From NCBI GenBank assembly GCA_963813525.1, contig CAWEZI010000005.1, positions 2,852,001-2,916,000 on the forward strand: DNA of 64,000 nucleotides, written 5' to 3'. Shown one piece after another: positions 16,505-25,249 of the stretch. This DNA comes from Bog-756 sp963813525. Its GTDB lineage: Bacteria > Actinomycetota > Acidimicrobiia > Acidimicrobiales > RAAP-2. The position numbers were made by a program, and so were the translations under genes. The notes beneath the pieces were generated by a model, which did not search any database, was not told the DNA's origin, and worked only from the letters and a program-made list of their open reading frames with translations. Numbering within the stretch: position 1 is the stretch's first letter; every line of letters starts with the position of its first letter.

Positions 16505-17314
16505 ATGGACCGCACCGGCATGACCCCCAGCCCCGAAAGTGCGGCCCCGGACGAGCTGTTCGCCGTCGCCGGCAAGACGGTGGTCGTGACCGGTGGCACA
16601 CGGGGAATCGGTGCCATGGTGGCCGGCGGCTTCGTCGATGCCGGGGCTGATGTGATCGTGGCCTCCCGTAAGGCCGAGGCGGTCGAGGCCGCCGTGGACG
16701 AGTTGTCGGCCCGGGGGGCATGTATCGGATTCGCCGTCGACCTCTCCAGTGAGGAGGGCGCACGGCGGCTGGCCGAGGCGATCGGGGCGGTCCGGTCGCA
16801 GGTCGACGTCCTGGTCAACAACGCCGGCGCCACCTGGGGCGCGCCGATCGAAGAACACGACAGCGCGTCATGGGACCGGGTCCTCGACCTCAACGTGCAA
16901 GGTGTCTTCCACACCACCAAGTTCCTGCTACCTCTGCTCGAAGCCAGAGCGACCGCCGACCAGCCGTCACGGGTCATCAACATCGGGTCCATCGATGGGA
17001 TCCACGTCCCCGCCCTCGAGACCTACTCCTACGGGGCCTCCAAAGCTGCCGTCCACCACCTCACGCGCCATCTGGCCCGGCGGCTGGCCCCGACCATCAC
17101 GGTCAACGCCGTGGCCCCCGGGCCCTTCCCGTCCAAGATGATGGCGGCCACCCTGGATGCCTTCGGCGATCAGATCGCTGCCGCTGCACCCCTCAAGCGC
17201 ATCGGCCGGCCGGACGACATGGCCGGCGTGACCATCTTTCTGGCCTCGCGTGCGGCTTCCTACATCACCGGGGCCGTCATTCCGGTCGACGGAGGAATCG
17301 CCACCACAGCCTGA
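16505..17314 (+). CDS. SDR family oxidoreductase (classical)
   Basis: A 269-residue NAD(P)-dependent short-chain dehydrogenase. It has TGGTRGIG (cofactor Rossmann loop), VDLSSEEG, NNAG, the catalytic Ser in INIGSIDG, the catalytic YSYGASK (Tyr and Lys four apart), NAVAPGPF, and the C-terminal ITGAVIPVDGG. The sequence resembles 3-oxoacyl-ACP reductase/gluconate dehydrogenase types more than the second SDR of this window. ATG 16505 is chosen; ATG 16520 is possible. Neither has a strong ribosome binding site. The substrate is unknown. Confidence 0.9.
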   Translation: MDRTGMTPSPESAAPDELFAVAGKTVVVTGGTRGIGAMVAGGFVDAGADVIVASRKAEAVEAAVDELSARGACIGFAVDLSSEEGARRLAEAIGAVRSQVDVLVNNAGATWGAPIEEHDSASWDRVLDLNVQGVFHTTKFLLPLLEARATADQPSRVINIGSIDGIHVPALETYSYGASKAAVHHLTRHLARRLAPTITVNAVAPGPFPSKMMAATLDAFGDQIAAAAPLKRIGRPDDMAGVTIFLASRAASYITGAVIPVDGGIATTA

Positions 17315-17317
17315 TGG

Positions 17318-17348
17318 CCCCACCCGAAGCCGATCGGTGTCGGCGGGG
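17318..17348. terminator. possible bidirectional terminator hairpin
   Basis: In the 51-bp gap between the convergent SDR and SRPBCC genes, CCCC(AC)CCGA can pair with TCGG(C)GGGG around a 12-base loop, giving two short GC stems with a small internal bulge. A T-rich stretch (GGTTTTCC) follows about 10 bases later on the plus strand. Placement suits a shared terminator, but the stem is imperfect. Confidence 0.35.
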
Positions 17349-17365
17349 TTCTGCTGTCGGTTTTC

Positions 17366-17839
17366 CTAGGCGGTCACAAGGTTGTCGAGACGGGCCAGGG
17401 TGCGCTCCATGTCCCCCCTGGTCTTGCCCCAGTAGATGCCGCCCAACTTGAGCAGCACCCGCTGTTTGTCGGGGGTGATGTCCCAACTCTCGTGAACCAT
17501 GGTTCCGCCGTCCACCGGTTCGAGCTCATAGCGCCAGATCCGCCCAGCCACCAGGCGACCCCAGGTTCCCTCCGGTCCCGTCTGCCAGGCGATGCGGCGA
17601 TCTTTGTCGAACTCGACCACTTTGTTCACGGTGGAGTAGCGAACGAGGGCCATCTTCATTCCCATGCCGAAAGTAGAACCGAGGGTCAGCGTCTGGGGCT
17701 GCTCTTCGACTGTTCCCTGCAGCATCCCCGACCCATCGATGAGCGAATGCTTGCCGGCATCGGCCAGCACGTCGAAGATCACCGAGGGTTCAACCCGGAT
17801 CAGACGGTCAACCGTCAGTACGTAACCACTGGCAGCCAT
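17366..17839 (-). CDS. SRPBCC superfamily (polyketide cyclase/dehydrase-like) protein
   Basis: A 157-residue START-like/SRPBCC protein. It opens with the typical first strand and helices, VLTVDRLIRVEPSVIFDVLAD, has central strands (STFGMGMKMALVRYSTVNKVVEFDKDRRIAWQT) and the closing long helix DMERTLARLDNLVTA. Such helix-grip folds bind hydrophobic ligands. GAGGAGAAAAAAG lies before the ATG at 17839. It is the last gene of a three-gene minus-strand operon (hydrolase 19680, SDR 18700, this gene), only 18 bp after the SDR stop, so it probably binds or processes the same lipid-like metabolite. Confidence 0.8.
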   Translation of the reverse strand: MAASGYVLTVDRLIRVEPSVIFDVLADAGKHSLIDGSGMLQGTVEEQPQTLTLGSTFGMGMKMALVRYSTVNKVVEFDKDRRIAWQTGPEGTWGRLVAGRIWRYELEPVDGGTMVHESWDITPDKQRVLLKLGGIYWGKTRGDMERTLARLDNLVTA

Positions 17840-17857
17840 ATCTTTTTTCTCCTCTGC

Positions 17858-18700
17858 TCAGGCGAAATCCGGGATGTCTGGTAGACGGCCGGCGCGCAAT
17901 GCCTCGGCCCGGGCAGCCAAGGCCGGTGGATAGGCGTCGTGGGTGAGAATGAGAAACTGCTCCGCTCGGATGGCCGCCACCACCATGGCGGCCACCTCCT
18001 GGGGGTCCATCCCCTTGGCCACCGCGCCGGCCAGGTAATCGGTGACGAACTTCTGGTCCTCGGTGAATGCGGTTGTCAGTCGATCGGGCCGGTGACGATC
18101 TGAGTCGACGATGTTGGTCTTGATCACGCTCGGACACAGCACCGAGACCTTCAATGGTGAACCCACCGAGGCCAGGTCGTGGGCCAACGACTCGGTGGCG
18201 GCGAAGGCGGCGAATTTGGAGATGGCGTAGGGCGCTTCGAAAGGGGCGCCGAACAGCCCGGCCACCGAGGAGGTGTTGACGATGTGACCTTCGGTGCCCT
18301 GGGCCATCATGCGGGGGACGAATGATCGGATGCCGTTCAGAATCCCCCACAGGTTGGCGCCGAGCACGAACTCGAAGTCAGCCGGGGGACGGTCCCAGAT
18401 CAGACCCCCGACGAACACCCCGGCGTTGTTGCACAGAACGTCGACGTGACCGAACTCCTCAAAGACGGCATCAGCCAGATCATCCACAGCGGTGGCATCG
18501 CCCACATCGCAGAGCCGGCTCAGCGAGACCACAGCCGGGTAGTCGGTCCGGATCTGATCGGCCGCTTGGCCCAGAGCCTCGGCGTCGATGTCGGCCATGG
18601 CCACCTGCATGCCTTCGGCGGCAAAGGTCCGGCTCAGGGCCCGTCCTATCCCGCTGGCGGCGCCGGTCACCACTGCTGTCCTGCCTCGGAAGTCCTTCAT
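17858..18700 (-). CDS. SDR family NAD(P)-dependent oxidoreductase
   Basis: A 280-residue classical SDR. It has TGAASGIG near the N-terminus, MADID for cofactor choice (acidic residue, favouring NAD), NNAGVF, the catalytic Ser in VNTSSVAGLFG, and YAISKFA (Tyr/Lys). The C-terminal part (KTNIVDSDRHRP and after) is longer than in the shorter SDRs and resembles the fatty-alcohol/steroid type. Its ATG at 18700 overlaps the TGA of the upstream hydrolase (ATGA), so the two are translationally coupled. It is followed by the SRPBCC gene. Confidence 0.9.
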   Translation of the reverse strand: MKDFRGRTAVVTGAASGIGRALSRTFAAEGMQVAMADIDAEALGQAADQIRTDYPAVVSLSRLCDVGDATAVDDLADAVFEEFGHVDVLCNNAGVFVGGLIWDRPPADFEFVLGANLWGILNGIRSFVPRMMAQGTEGHIVNTSSVAGLFGAPFEAPYAISKFAAFAATESLAHDLASVGSPLKVSVLCPSVIKTNIVDSDRHRPDRLTTAFTEDQKFVTDYLAGAVAKGMDPQEVAAMVVAAIRAEQFLILTHDAYPPALAARAEALRAGRLPDIPDFA

Positions 18701-19680
18701 TCCATCCGTCCTCTCCGACGGGCCTGCTGCAGTCGCTGCTTCTCGACTGAGGGTTGGCGGGAGCCTTCGGTCCGCACCGCAGCGGGCGGGAGCCCGAAAT
18801 GGGCCCGCACGAAGGCGCCGACCCCGTCGATGCTGGTGTCAGCTTCGGGGACGAGGTCCCCCGGAAAGGCCTGGAACACATGGATGAGCTCGGGCCAGAC
18901 CACCAAGGAGACGTCGACCCCGGCCAACCGAAGGCGTTCGGCCAGACCGGTGGCGTCGTCGAAGAGGACCTCGTTCTCGCCCACCTCGATACGCACAGGG
19001 GGGAGACCGCCCAGATCACCGAAGAGCGGCGAGGCCAGCGCCGTCCGGGGGTCGGCATCCCTCAGATAGGCCGACGCCATCTCGTCCAGACCGGCTTTGG
19101 TGACCATCGGGTCGCGATCGGCCCGGTCGTCGTAGGCCGCCGAGGACTGGGTGAGGTCGGTCCAAGGGGACAGGCACACCGCCGCCGCCGGCAGAGGCGT
19201 GCCGGCCGCCCGCAGAGCGAGAAGTAACGCCATGGTCAGCCCTCCACCTGCCGAGTCGCCGGCCACCGCCAGCCGCTGAGGCGTCGCGCCGCCAGCCAGA
19301 AGGTCCCGGTAGGCGCCGCAGGCGTCGTCCACCGCGGCGGGAAAGGGATGTTCGGGCGCCAATCGGTAGTCGAGGGTCACCACCCGGCACCCTGAAGCCT
19401 CCGCCATCCGACCGGCCAGAGGCCGGTGGGTGGCCAGCGAACCGATGCAATAGCCACCACCGTGCAGGTAGAGGACCACCCCGTCGTCTGTGCCTCTGTC
19501 CATCTCCAGCCATTCGGCGTCACGTCCGCCCAGCCGGTCAGGTCGGGCCGTGACCCCTTCCGGCGGCTTCGACGCTGACGCCACCTGGTCCATGGCCGCA
19601 CGCTGCTCGGGGATGGTCCCCTGGGTGAATCCCGATTCGGCCAGAAAGCCGGCAATGGCCTCGACGCCCGGATGGCTCAT
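18697..19680 (-). CDS. alpha/beta hydrolase fold-3 (HSL-type esterase)
   Basis: A 327-residue esterase of the hormone-sensitive-lipase family. It carries the oxyanion motif YLHGGGYCIGS, the nucleophile elbow GDSAGGG, a candidate acid residue in VGENEVLFDDA, and the catalytic His in LIHVFQ. The start is the ATG at 19680 (MSHPGVEA). First gene of a three-gene operon with an SDR (ATGA overlap) and a SRPBCC protein. The set suggests ester cleavage, then alcohol oxidation or keto reduction, of a small hydrophobic ester. It is divergent from the NlpC/P60 gene at 19833. Confidence 0.9.
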   Translation of the reverse strand: MSHPGVEAIAGFLAESGFTQGTIPEQRAAMDQVASASKPPEGVTARPDRLGGRDAEWLEMDRGTDDGVVLYLHGGGYCIGSLATHRPLAGRMAEASGCRVVTLDYRLAPEHPFPAAVDDACGAYRDLLAGGATPQRLAVAGDSAGGGLTMALLLALRAAGTPLPAAAVCLSPWTDLTQSSAAYDDRADRDPMVTKAGLDEMASAYLRDADPRTALASPLFGDLGGLPPVRIEVGENEVLFDDATGLAERLRLAGVDVSLVVWPELIHVFQAFPGDLVPEADTSIDGVGAFVRAHFGLPPAAVRTEGSRQPSVEKQRLQQARRRGRME

Positions 19681-19832
19681 GGGGCACCGTACCTCCGCAG
19701 CCACCGGGAACGCACCCCGATCACGATGCGGCTCAACTTCGCCCTCGGAGATGCCGATACCCACCTGGCGGGAGCAGGCCCGTGCAGGACGCTGGCCGGA
19801 CGTCCTCGGTCGAACAGTAGAGGGGCAGCCAC

Positions 19833-21083
19833 ATGTCGGGACGGAAACTGGTCATGCCGCACCGCGGCGCGGTCGTCGTGGCAGCGGTGGTCGGATCCCT
19901 GATGGTGGGGATGCTGGCGGTGGGGATGCCGGTGGGTCAGGCTGCGGCGGCAACCCAAGGAGCACATGCGGTCTCCTCGTCCACCCCCGGCAACTTCTGG
20001 CTGGCCACCCCGAGCGGCAATCTGTACGCCTTCGGTGTGCCCAACTACGGATCGCCCGGCGTCCCTCTCAACAAGCCCATCGTCAACGTGGTCCCGACCC
20101 GGGGAGACACCGGCTACTGGATGGTGGCATCCGACGGGGGCGTCTTCTCCTACGGCAGCGCCCATTTCTTCGGATCGACGGGCAACATCGCTCTCAACAA
20201 GCCCATCGTGTCCATGGCGCCGACTCCCGACCAACAGGGGTACTGGCTGGTGGCCTCGGATGGGGGCGTTTTCTCCTTCGGCGACGCCCACTTCTACGGA
20301 TCCACCGGGGGCATCGTCCTCAACAAACCCATCGTGTCCATGACCCCCACGCCGGACGGCAAGGGATACTGGCTGGTGGCCTCGGATGGGGGCGTCTTCT
20401 CCTTCGGCGACGCCGTCTTCCACGGCTCGACCGGCAACATCGTCCTCAACAAGCCCATCGTGTCCATGGACGCCATGCCTGATGAGGGCGGTTACTGGTT
20501 GCTCGCTTCCGACGGAGGCGTGTTCGCCTTCGGCGACGCCACCTTCCACGGATCGACGGCCAGTGATCCCGAGGACCCGGTCGAGCGTCTTATGACGACC
20601 CCGACCGGGGACGGCTACTGGATCGTCCAACAGAACGGGACGGCCACCGCCTTTGGCGACGCAACCGGACGGGCCACGCCTACCACCGCCTTGCTGTTCT
20701 CGGCGGACACGCCGGGCGACGCCGCCGTCCTGTTTGCCTTCCAACAGCTGGGGAAGCCCTACATCTGGGGGGGGAACGGACCTGTGGGCTACGACTGCTC
20801 GGGACTGGCCCTGGCCTCCTGGACCCACGGTGCCGGTGTGGAGTTCGCCCGAGTGGCCGACGACCAGTACCACACGGCCGGTGTTCCGGTTTCCATGGAT
20901 GCCCTCCAGGCCGGTGATCTGGTGTTCTGGGGAACCGACACCAGTGACTGGACAACCGTGTACCACACCGCCATCTACGTGGGCGGTGGTCGAATTGTGG
21001 AAGCAACCGGGGACGTGGTCCAGCTCAACGAGTTGGACCAGTGGGGCACAGAGGACCTGATGCCCAACGGCAGGCGGCCCTGA
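19833..21083 (+). CDS. secreted NlpC/P60 peptidoglycan hydrolase with N-terminal 'GYWLVASDGG' repeats
   Basis: A 416-residue exported protein. Residues about 10-40 are a signal peptide (VVVAAVVGSLMVGMLAVGM...). Residues about 54-285 are five repeats of about 45 residues with the core GYWLVASDGGVFSFGDA and LNKPIVSM, probably blades of a beta-propeller-like fold. Residues about 295-416 are an NlpC/P60 domain with the nucleophile Cys322 in YDCSGLA and His378 in YHTAIYVGGG. It should cleave stem-peptide bonds of the cell wall, with the repeats targeting it to the surface. The same repeat type recurs in the protein at 34640-35572. Confidence 0.88.
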   Translation: MSGRKLVMPHRGAVVVAAVVGSLMVGMLAVGMPVGQAAAATQGAHAVSSSTPGNFWLATPSGNLYAFGVPNYGSPGVPLNKPIVNVVPTRGDTGYWMVASDGGVFSYGSAHFFGSTGNIALNKPIVSMAPTPDQQGYWLVASDGGVFSFGDAHFYGSTGGIVLNKPIVSMTPTPDGKGYWLVASDGGVFSFGDAVFHGSTGNIVLNKPIVSMDAMPDEGGYWLLASDGGVFAFGDATFHGSTASDPEDPVERLMTTPTGDGYWIVQQNGTATAFGDATGRATPTTALLFSADTPGDAAVLFAFQQLGKPYIWGGNGPVGYDCSGLALASWTHGAGVEFARVADDQYHTAGVPVSMDALQAGDLVFWGTDTSDWTTVYHTAIYVGGGRIVEATGDVVQLNELDQWGTEDLMPNGRRP

Positions 21084-21169
21084 CCGTTCCCTCCAGGGCG
21101 GTTCGCCCGGCCCGGTAAGGGAGGCGGTCGGCCACGCCCCCGACCGGCAATTTGTGGAACGGTGTCGGG

Positions 21170-22681
21170 GTGAATCCCTCGCCGGCATCGAGGGGCGACG
21201 CCTCGGACGCGCCCGCACTCCGCACCCACTCCCCCGGCGGGCGCTGGGTGATCGCCGCCACCGTGCTCGGCTCAGGAATGGCGGCGGTGGACGCCACCGT
21301 CGTCGGGATCGCCCTCCCCACCATCGGCCGCGATTTCCACGCCTCGCTGGGAACCTTGCAGTGGGTGATTACCGGCTACACCCTGACACTGGCCTCCCTG
21401 CTCCTCATCGGCGGTTCGTTGGGGGACCGTTTCGGGCGGAAGAGGGTCTTCATGGTCGGGGTGGCCTGGTTCGCCCTGTCCTCGGCGGCCTGCTCGGTAG
21501 CCACCGGATCGGGCCAGCTGATCATCACCCGCATCCTCCAAGGCGTGGGGGGCGCTCTCCTCACGCCCGGGAGCCTGGCCATCCTCGAGGCCTCGTTCGC
21601 CGCCGACGACCGGAGCGAAGCCATCGGCACATGGTCCGGACTGGGAGGGGTGGCTACCGCTGCCGGTCCGCTCCTCGGTGGCTATCTCATCACTGCCGCT
21701 TCGTGGCGGTGGATATTCCTCATCAACGTGCCCCTGGGTGTGGCCGTCTTGCTGGTGTCGGCCCGCCACGTCCCCGAGTCGAGCGATCCCTCGGCCACCG
21801 GGCGTATCGACGTGGCCGGTGCCTTTCTGGCCATGGTCTCGCTCGGCTCGGTCACCTTCACTCTGATAGACGGACCATCGCAGGGGTGGACCTCTCCCGG
21901 GATTCTGGCCACGCTGGTGGTGGGCCTGGCCGGCGCGGTGGCCTTCGTGGTGGTCGAGCACCGGTCAGCCTCGCCCATGCTCCCGCTCAATTTCTTCAGC
22001 AATCGGCAGTTCGCGGTGACCAACGCGGTGACCTTCGTCGTCTATGCCGGCCTGGGTGGCGCTCTCTTCTTGGTTCCGGTGACCCTCCAGGTGGTCAACC
22101 ACTACTCCCCCCTCGAATCCGGCGTGGCCCTCTTGCCGATGACCCTGGTCATGCTGCTCCTGTCCGCCCGGTCAGGCCGCATCGCCGCCTCGATCGGACC
22201 CCGCCTCCAGATGAGCGTGGGCCCGGTGGTGGTCGGCGTGGGAATGGCCCTGCTGGTGCGGGTACCGTCCAGCACGTCCTACGTCGCAGGGGTCCTTCCC
22301 GCCGTTCTGGTCATCGCACTGGGGCTGGCTACGACGGTGGCCCCGTTGACAGCCACCGCCCTCGGCTCCCTGTCCGAAGTCCACGCCGGCATGGCCTCCG
22401 CCGTCAACAACGACGTGGCTCGGATCGGCAGCCTGATCGCCGTGGCCGTGCTGCCGGCCCTGGGAGGGATCAGTGGATCGAGCTACCTCCATCCCCAGGC
22501 CCTGGCCCACGGCTTCCAAAGGGCGGTGGTCATCGCCGGATCATGGTGCGTCCTGGGCGGGATAGCGGCGGCCATCGGGATCAGGAATCCGGACAGGAGG
22601 CCGACAGAGAAGGCCCCGGACCTCCCTGGCGATCGCTACTGCGCCCTGGAGGCGACCCCCCTCCGGCGCCACCCCACCTGA
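21170..22681 (+). CDS. MFS transporter, DHA2 (14-TM drug exporter) family
   Basis: About 503 residues with some 14 hydrophobic segments. It begins at helix 1 (WVIAATVLGSGMAAVDATVVGIALPTI, containing the Asp of motif D1), then motif A GDRFGRKR, and motif C GGVATAAGPLLGGYL, which marks proton-driven exporters. The cytoplasmic tail is short. The start is uncertain: GTG 21170 is my choice, TTG 21152 is also open. It follows the NlpC/P60 gene by about 90 bp on the same strand. The substrate is unknown; small hydrophobic drugs or metabolites are typical for the family. Confidence 0.88.
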   Translation: MNPSPASRGDASDAPALRTHSPGGRWVIAATVLGSGMAAVDATVVGIALPTIGRDFHASLGTLQWVITGYTLTLASLLLIGGSLGDRFGRKRVFMVGVAWFALSSAACSVATGSGQLIITRILQGVGGALLTPGSLAILEASFAADDRSEAIGTWSGLGGVATAAGPLLGGYLITAASWRWIFLINVPLGVAVLLVSARHVPESSDPSATGRIDVAGAFLAMVSLGSVTFTLIDGPSQGWTSPGILATLVVGLAGAVAFVVVEHRSASPMLPLNFFSNRQFAVTNAVTFVVYAGLGGALFLVPVTLQVVNHYSPLESGVALLPMTLVMLLLSARSGRIAASIGPRLQMSVGPVVVGVGMALLVRVPSSTSYVAGVLPAVLVIALGLATTVAPLTATALGSLSEVHAGMASAVNNDVARIGSLIAVAVLPALGGISGSSYLHPQALAHGFQRAVVIAGSWCVLGGIAAAIGIRNPDRRPTEKAPDLPGDRYCALEATPLRRHPT

Positions 22682-22791
22682 CGGGAGGAGGTTGGTAGGG
22701 GTCGGAGCCATTTGACAGGGTCAGGGGGTGGGCGGGCACACTGCGATGAGAGGCGCCACCCTCTCCGCGCCTCGAGGAGAGCTAGCCGGTC

Positions 22792-23823
22792 ATGGCGTCG
22801 AACATGGTGAGATTCGGGGTGCTGGGGGCGGCACGGATCGCCCCGGCCGCTCTCATCAGGCCGGCTGCCGGCAATCGGGAGGTGACCGTCGAGCTGGTGG
22901 GCGCCCGGGACGGCCAGCGGGCTGCCGCCTTCGCCGCCCGCCACCGGATTCCGCGGTCGGCCGACAGCTACCAGGCGGTGGTCGAGGACCCCGCTGTCGA
23001 TGCCGTCTACATCCCTCTCCCCAACAGCCTCCACGCGAAATGGACCCGTGCCGCCCTCGAGGCCGGCAAGCACGTGCTGTGCGAGAAGCCGTTCACCGCC
23101 AACGCCGAGGAGGCCCGGGCCGTGGCCGAGGCTGCCGATCAGGCGGCACGACGCTCGGGACTGGTGGTGGCCGAGGCCTTCCACTACCGCTATCACCCAT
23201 TGGCCCACCGCATGCGAGAGATCGTGGCCGGGAGCGAGCTCGGCACCATCGAGCACATTGAGGCGTGGCTGTGCGCCCCGATCATCAAGAAGTCGGACAT
23301 CCGCTACCAGAGCAGCCTGGCCGGTGGGGCCATGATGGACATGGGCTCCTATGTGGTCAACATGGCCCGCATGCTGAGCGGCGAGGAGCCCGCCGTGGCG
23401 TCGGCTCGGGCCAAGCTGCAGGATCCGGAGATCGACCGGGCCATGTCGGCGGAGCTGCGGTTCCCGAGCGGGGCCTCGGCCACGGTGCACTGCTCGATGT
23501 GGTCTTCCTCGTTCCTGCGAGTGGCGGTGCGGGTGACCGGTGACCGGGGCCAGCTGTCGGTGCTCAATCCGTTCGCTCCCCAGTTCGCCAGCTGGCTGAC
23601 CGTGCGGTCGGGCGGCACCCGGCGCCATGAGATCCCGGCTCGACGACCGACCTATGACTACCAGCTGGACGCCTTCTGTGATGCGGTACTACGGGGGCGT
23701 CCAGTGGCCACCACAGCCGATGACGCGGTGGCCAACATGACCGTGATCGATGCCGTGTACCGTGCTGCCAACATGCGCCCCCGAGGATCGCCATTCGAGG
23801 GACAAGGAGTCGAACAACCATGA
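22792..23823 (+). CDS. Gfo/Idh/MocA family oxidoreductase
   Basis: A 343-residue NAD(P)-dependent oxidoreductase. The N-terminal Rossmann fold has VRFGVLGAARIA, then DAVYIPLPNSLHAKW, and the family signature CEKPFTAN, whose Lys is catalytic. The C-terminal alpha/beta domain contains AFHYRYHPLAHRM and GGAMMDMGSYVVNMARML. These enzymes usually oxidise or reduce sugars, inositols or sugar nucleotides, and the sequence is closest in feel to the dihydrodiol/xylose dehydrogenase branch. Its stop overlaps the start of the PLP enzyme (ATGA at 23820), so they are co-translated. First gene of a three-gene operon. Confidence 0.9.
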   Translation: MASNMVRFGVLGAARIAPAALIRPAAGNREVTVELVGARDGQRAAAFAARHRIPRSADSYQAVVEDPAVDAVYIPLPNSLHAKWTRAALEAGKHVLCEKPFTANAEEARAVAEAADQAARRSGLVVAEAFHYRYHPLAHRMREIVAGSELGTIEHIEAWLCAPIIKKSDIRYQSSLAGGAMMDMGSYVVNMARMLSGEEPAVASARAKLQDPEIDRAMSAELRFPSGASATVHCSMWSSSFLRVAVRVTGDRGQLSVLNPFAPQFASWLTVRSGGTRRHEIPARRPTYDYQLDAFCDAVLRGRPVATTADDAVANMTVIDAVYRAANMRPRGSPFEGQGVEQP

Positions 23824-25211
23824 GCACTTTCCCCTACGACGACCGTTTCACCGTTCATCGCACCCTTCCTGAAAAGGGCACGCCCCGTCCCGAGCTGCTC
23901 GACGCACTCCGGACCATGGCCAAGGAAGAGGACGCCTCCTGGGAGTCCGGGAAATGCTCCGGCACCATGTACTGCGGCGACCATGACCACTACGCATTCA
24001 TGAACCAGGCCTTCGGGCTGTTCGCCCACGTCAACGTGCTCCAGCGCGACATCTGTCCCAGCGCCACCAAGTTCGAAGCCGAAATCATCGCCATGACCCT
24101 CGACCTGCTCCACGCCGACGCCATCACCGAAACCGAGCCGGCGGGACTGGTGACCACCGGCGGCACCGGGAGCATCAGCCACGCCATGCTCGCCTACCGT
24201 GAAGAGGCGGCACAGAGACGAGGCATCCGACGGCCCAACGTCATCAAGCCCGAGACCGCCCATCCGGCCTTCGACAAGGCCTGCCACCTCTTCGGGATCG
24301 ACCTCAAAGTGGCGCCGGTCGACCCGGTCACCACCCAGGTGGACACCGATTGGGTGGCCGCCAACATCGATGCCGACACCGTCGCCCTCATCGGGTCGGC
24401 CTGCAATTACGGCTACGGAACCATCGATCCCATCGGGCAATTGTCGGCTATCGCCCTCGACAAGGGGGTGGGACTGCACGTGGACAGCTGCCTCGGTGGG
24501 TTCATCCTCCCCTTCGGCCAGGAGCTCGGCTACGACATCCCGGTGTTCGACTACCGGCACCCGGGCGTGACCTCCATGTCGGCGGACACCCACAAATACG
24601 GTTACGCCCTCAAGGGCACGTCGGTCCTCACTTTCCGGGACAAGTCCCTGCGCGACGCCCAGTACTTCTTCCTCACCGGCTGGAGCGGCGGCAAGTACTG
24701 CTCGCCGGGCATGGAAGGCTCGCGCTCGGGCGGACTGATCGCCGCCACCTGGGCGGCCATGGTCCATCTGGGCCGGGAGGGCTACCGGCGGTACGCCCGA
24801 GAGATATTCGCCACGGCCGCGGTCATGCAGGAATCGGTGCGTAGCCATCCGGAGCTACGGATTTTGGGCAACCCCACCTTCCTGTTCAGCTTCACCTCCG
24901 ACCAATTCGACATCTACCTGGTCAACGACTTCATGCGTCAGCGAGGTTGGCGGTTCAACGGGCAGCAGTACCCCAACGCCCTCCACATGGCGGTGACCCG
25001 GCCCCAGACCCAGCCCGGACTGGCCGAAGCGTTCGCCACCGACCTGGCCGACGGCGTCGCCTACGCCCGGGCCCATGCCGGCGAAGCGCCGGCCTCGGGG
25101 GCCATCTACGGCGGCGTGGCCGGTGGGTTGACCGACGAGGCCGACGACTTCATCAAGATGGTGATGGCCGACATGATGGACAGCCAACAGGCCATTCCGG
25201 CCGACGCCTGA
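23820..25211 (+). CDS. PLP-dependent sphingosine-1-phosphate lyase-like enzyme
   Basis: A 463-residue type II PLP-dependent decarboxylase/lyase. The match to sphingosine-1-phosphate lyase is strong by eye along the length: ATKFEAEIIAM, TTGGTGSISHAMLAYR, HPAFDKACHLFGI, GLHVDSCLGGFILPF, the PLP lysine motif SADTHKYGYALKGTSVL (Lys259), GSRSGGLIAATWAA, QFDIYLVNDFM and GAIYGGVAGG. The eukaryotic enzyme cleaves phosphosphingoids to a fatty aldehyde and phosphoethanolamine; here no membrane anchor is present. Coupled by ATGA overlap to a Gfo/Idh/MocA oxidoreductase and followed 38 bp later by an FGGY kinase. The true substrate may be a phosphorylated amino-alcohol or a sugar-like analogue. Confidence 0.88.
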   Translation: MSTFPYDDRFTVHRTLPEKGTPRPELLDALRTMAKEEDASWESGKCSGTMYCGDHDHYAFMNQAFGLFAHVNVLQRDICPSATKFEAEIIAMTLDLLHADAITETEPAGLVTTGGTGSISHAMLAYREEAAQRRGIRRPNVIKPETAHPAFDKACHLFGIDLKVAPVDPVTTQVDTDWVAANIDADTVALIGSACNYGYGTIDPIGQLSAIALDKGVGLHVDSCLGGFILPFGQELGYDIPVFDYRHPGVTSMSADTHKYGYALKGTSVLTFRDKSLRDAQYFFLTGWSGGKYCSPGMEGSRSGGLIAATWAAMVHLGREGYRRYAREIFATAAVMQESVRSHPELRILGNPTFLFSFTSDQFDIYLVNDFMRQRGWRFNGQQYPNALHMAVTRPQTQPGLAEAFATDLADGVAYARAHAGEAPASGAIYGGVAGGLTDEADDFIKMVMADMMDSQQAIPADA

Positions 25212-25249
25212 ACCTCCGGCCCGGCCTCACTGCGTACGTCGCCCTACCG

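Noticed and set aside
21154..22698. A 514-codon plus-strand frame overlapping the MFS gene
   Set aside because: Arg/Pro/Gly-rich shadow; the overlapping frame has regular membrane helices and MFS motifs.
24947..25249. 101-residue N-terminal extension of the FGGY kinase
   Set aside because: It lies inside the S1P-lyase-like gene in another frame and is Arg/Gly-rich. The kinase fold starts properly after GTG 25250.
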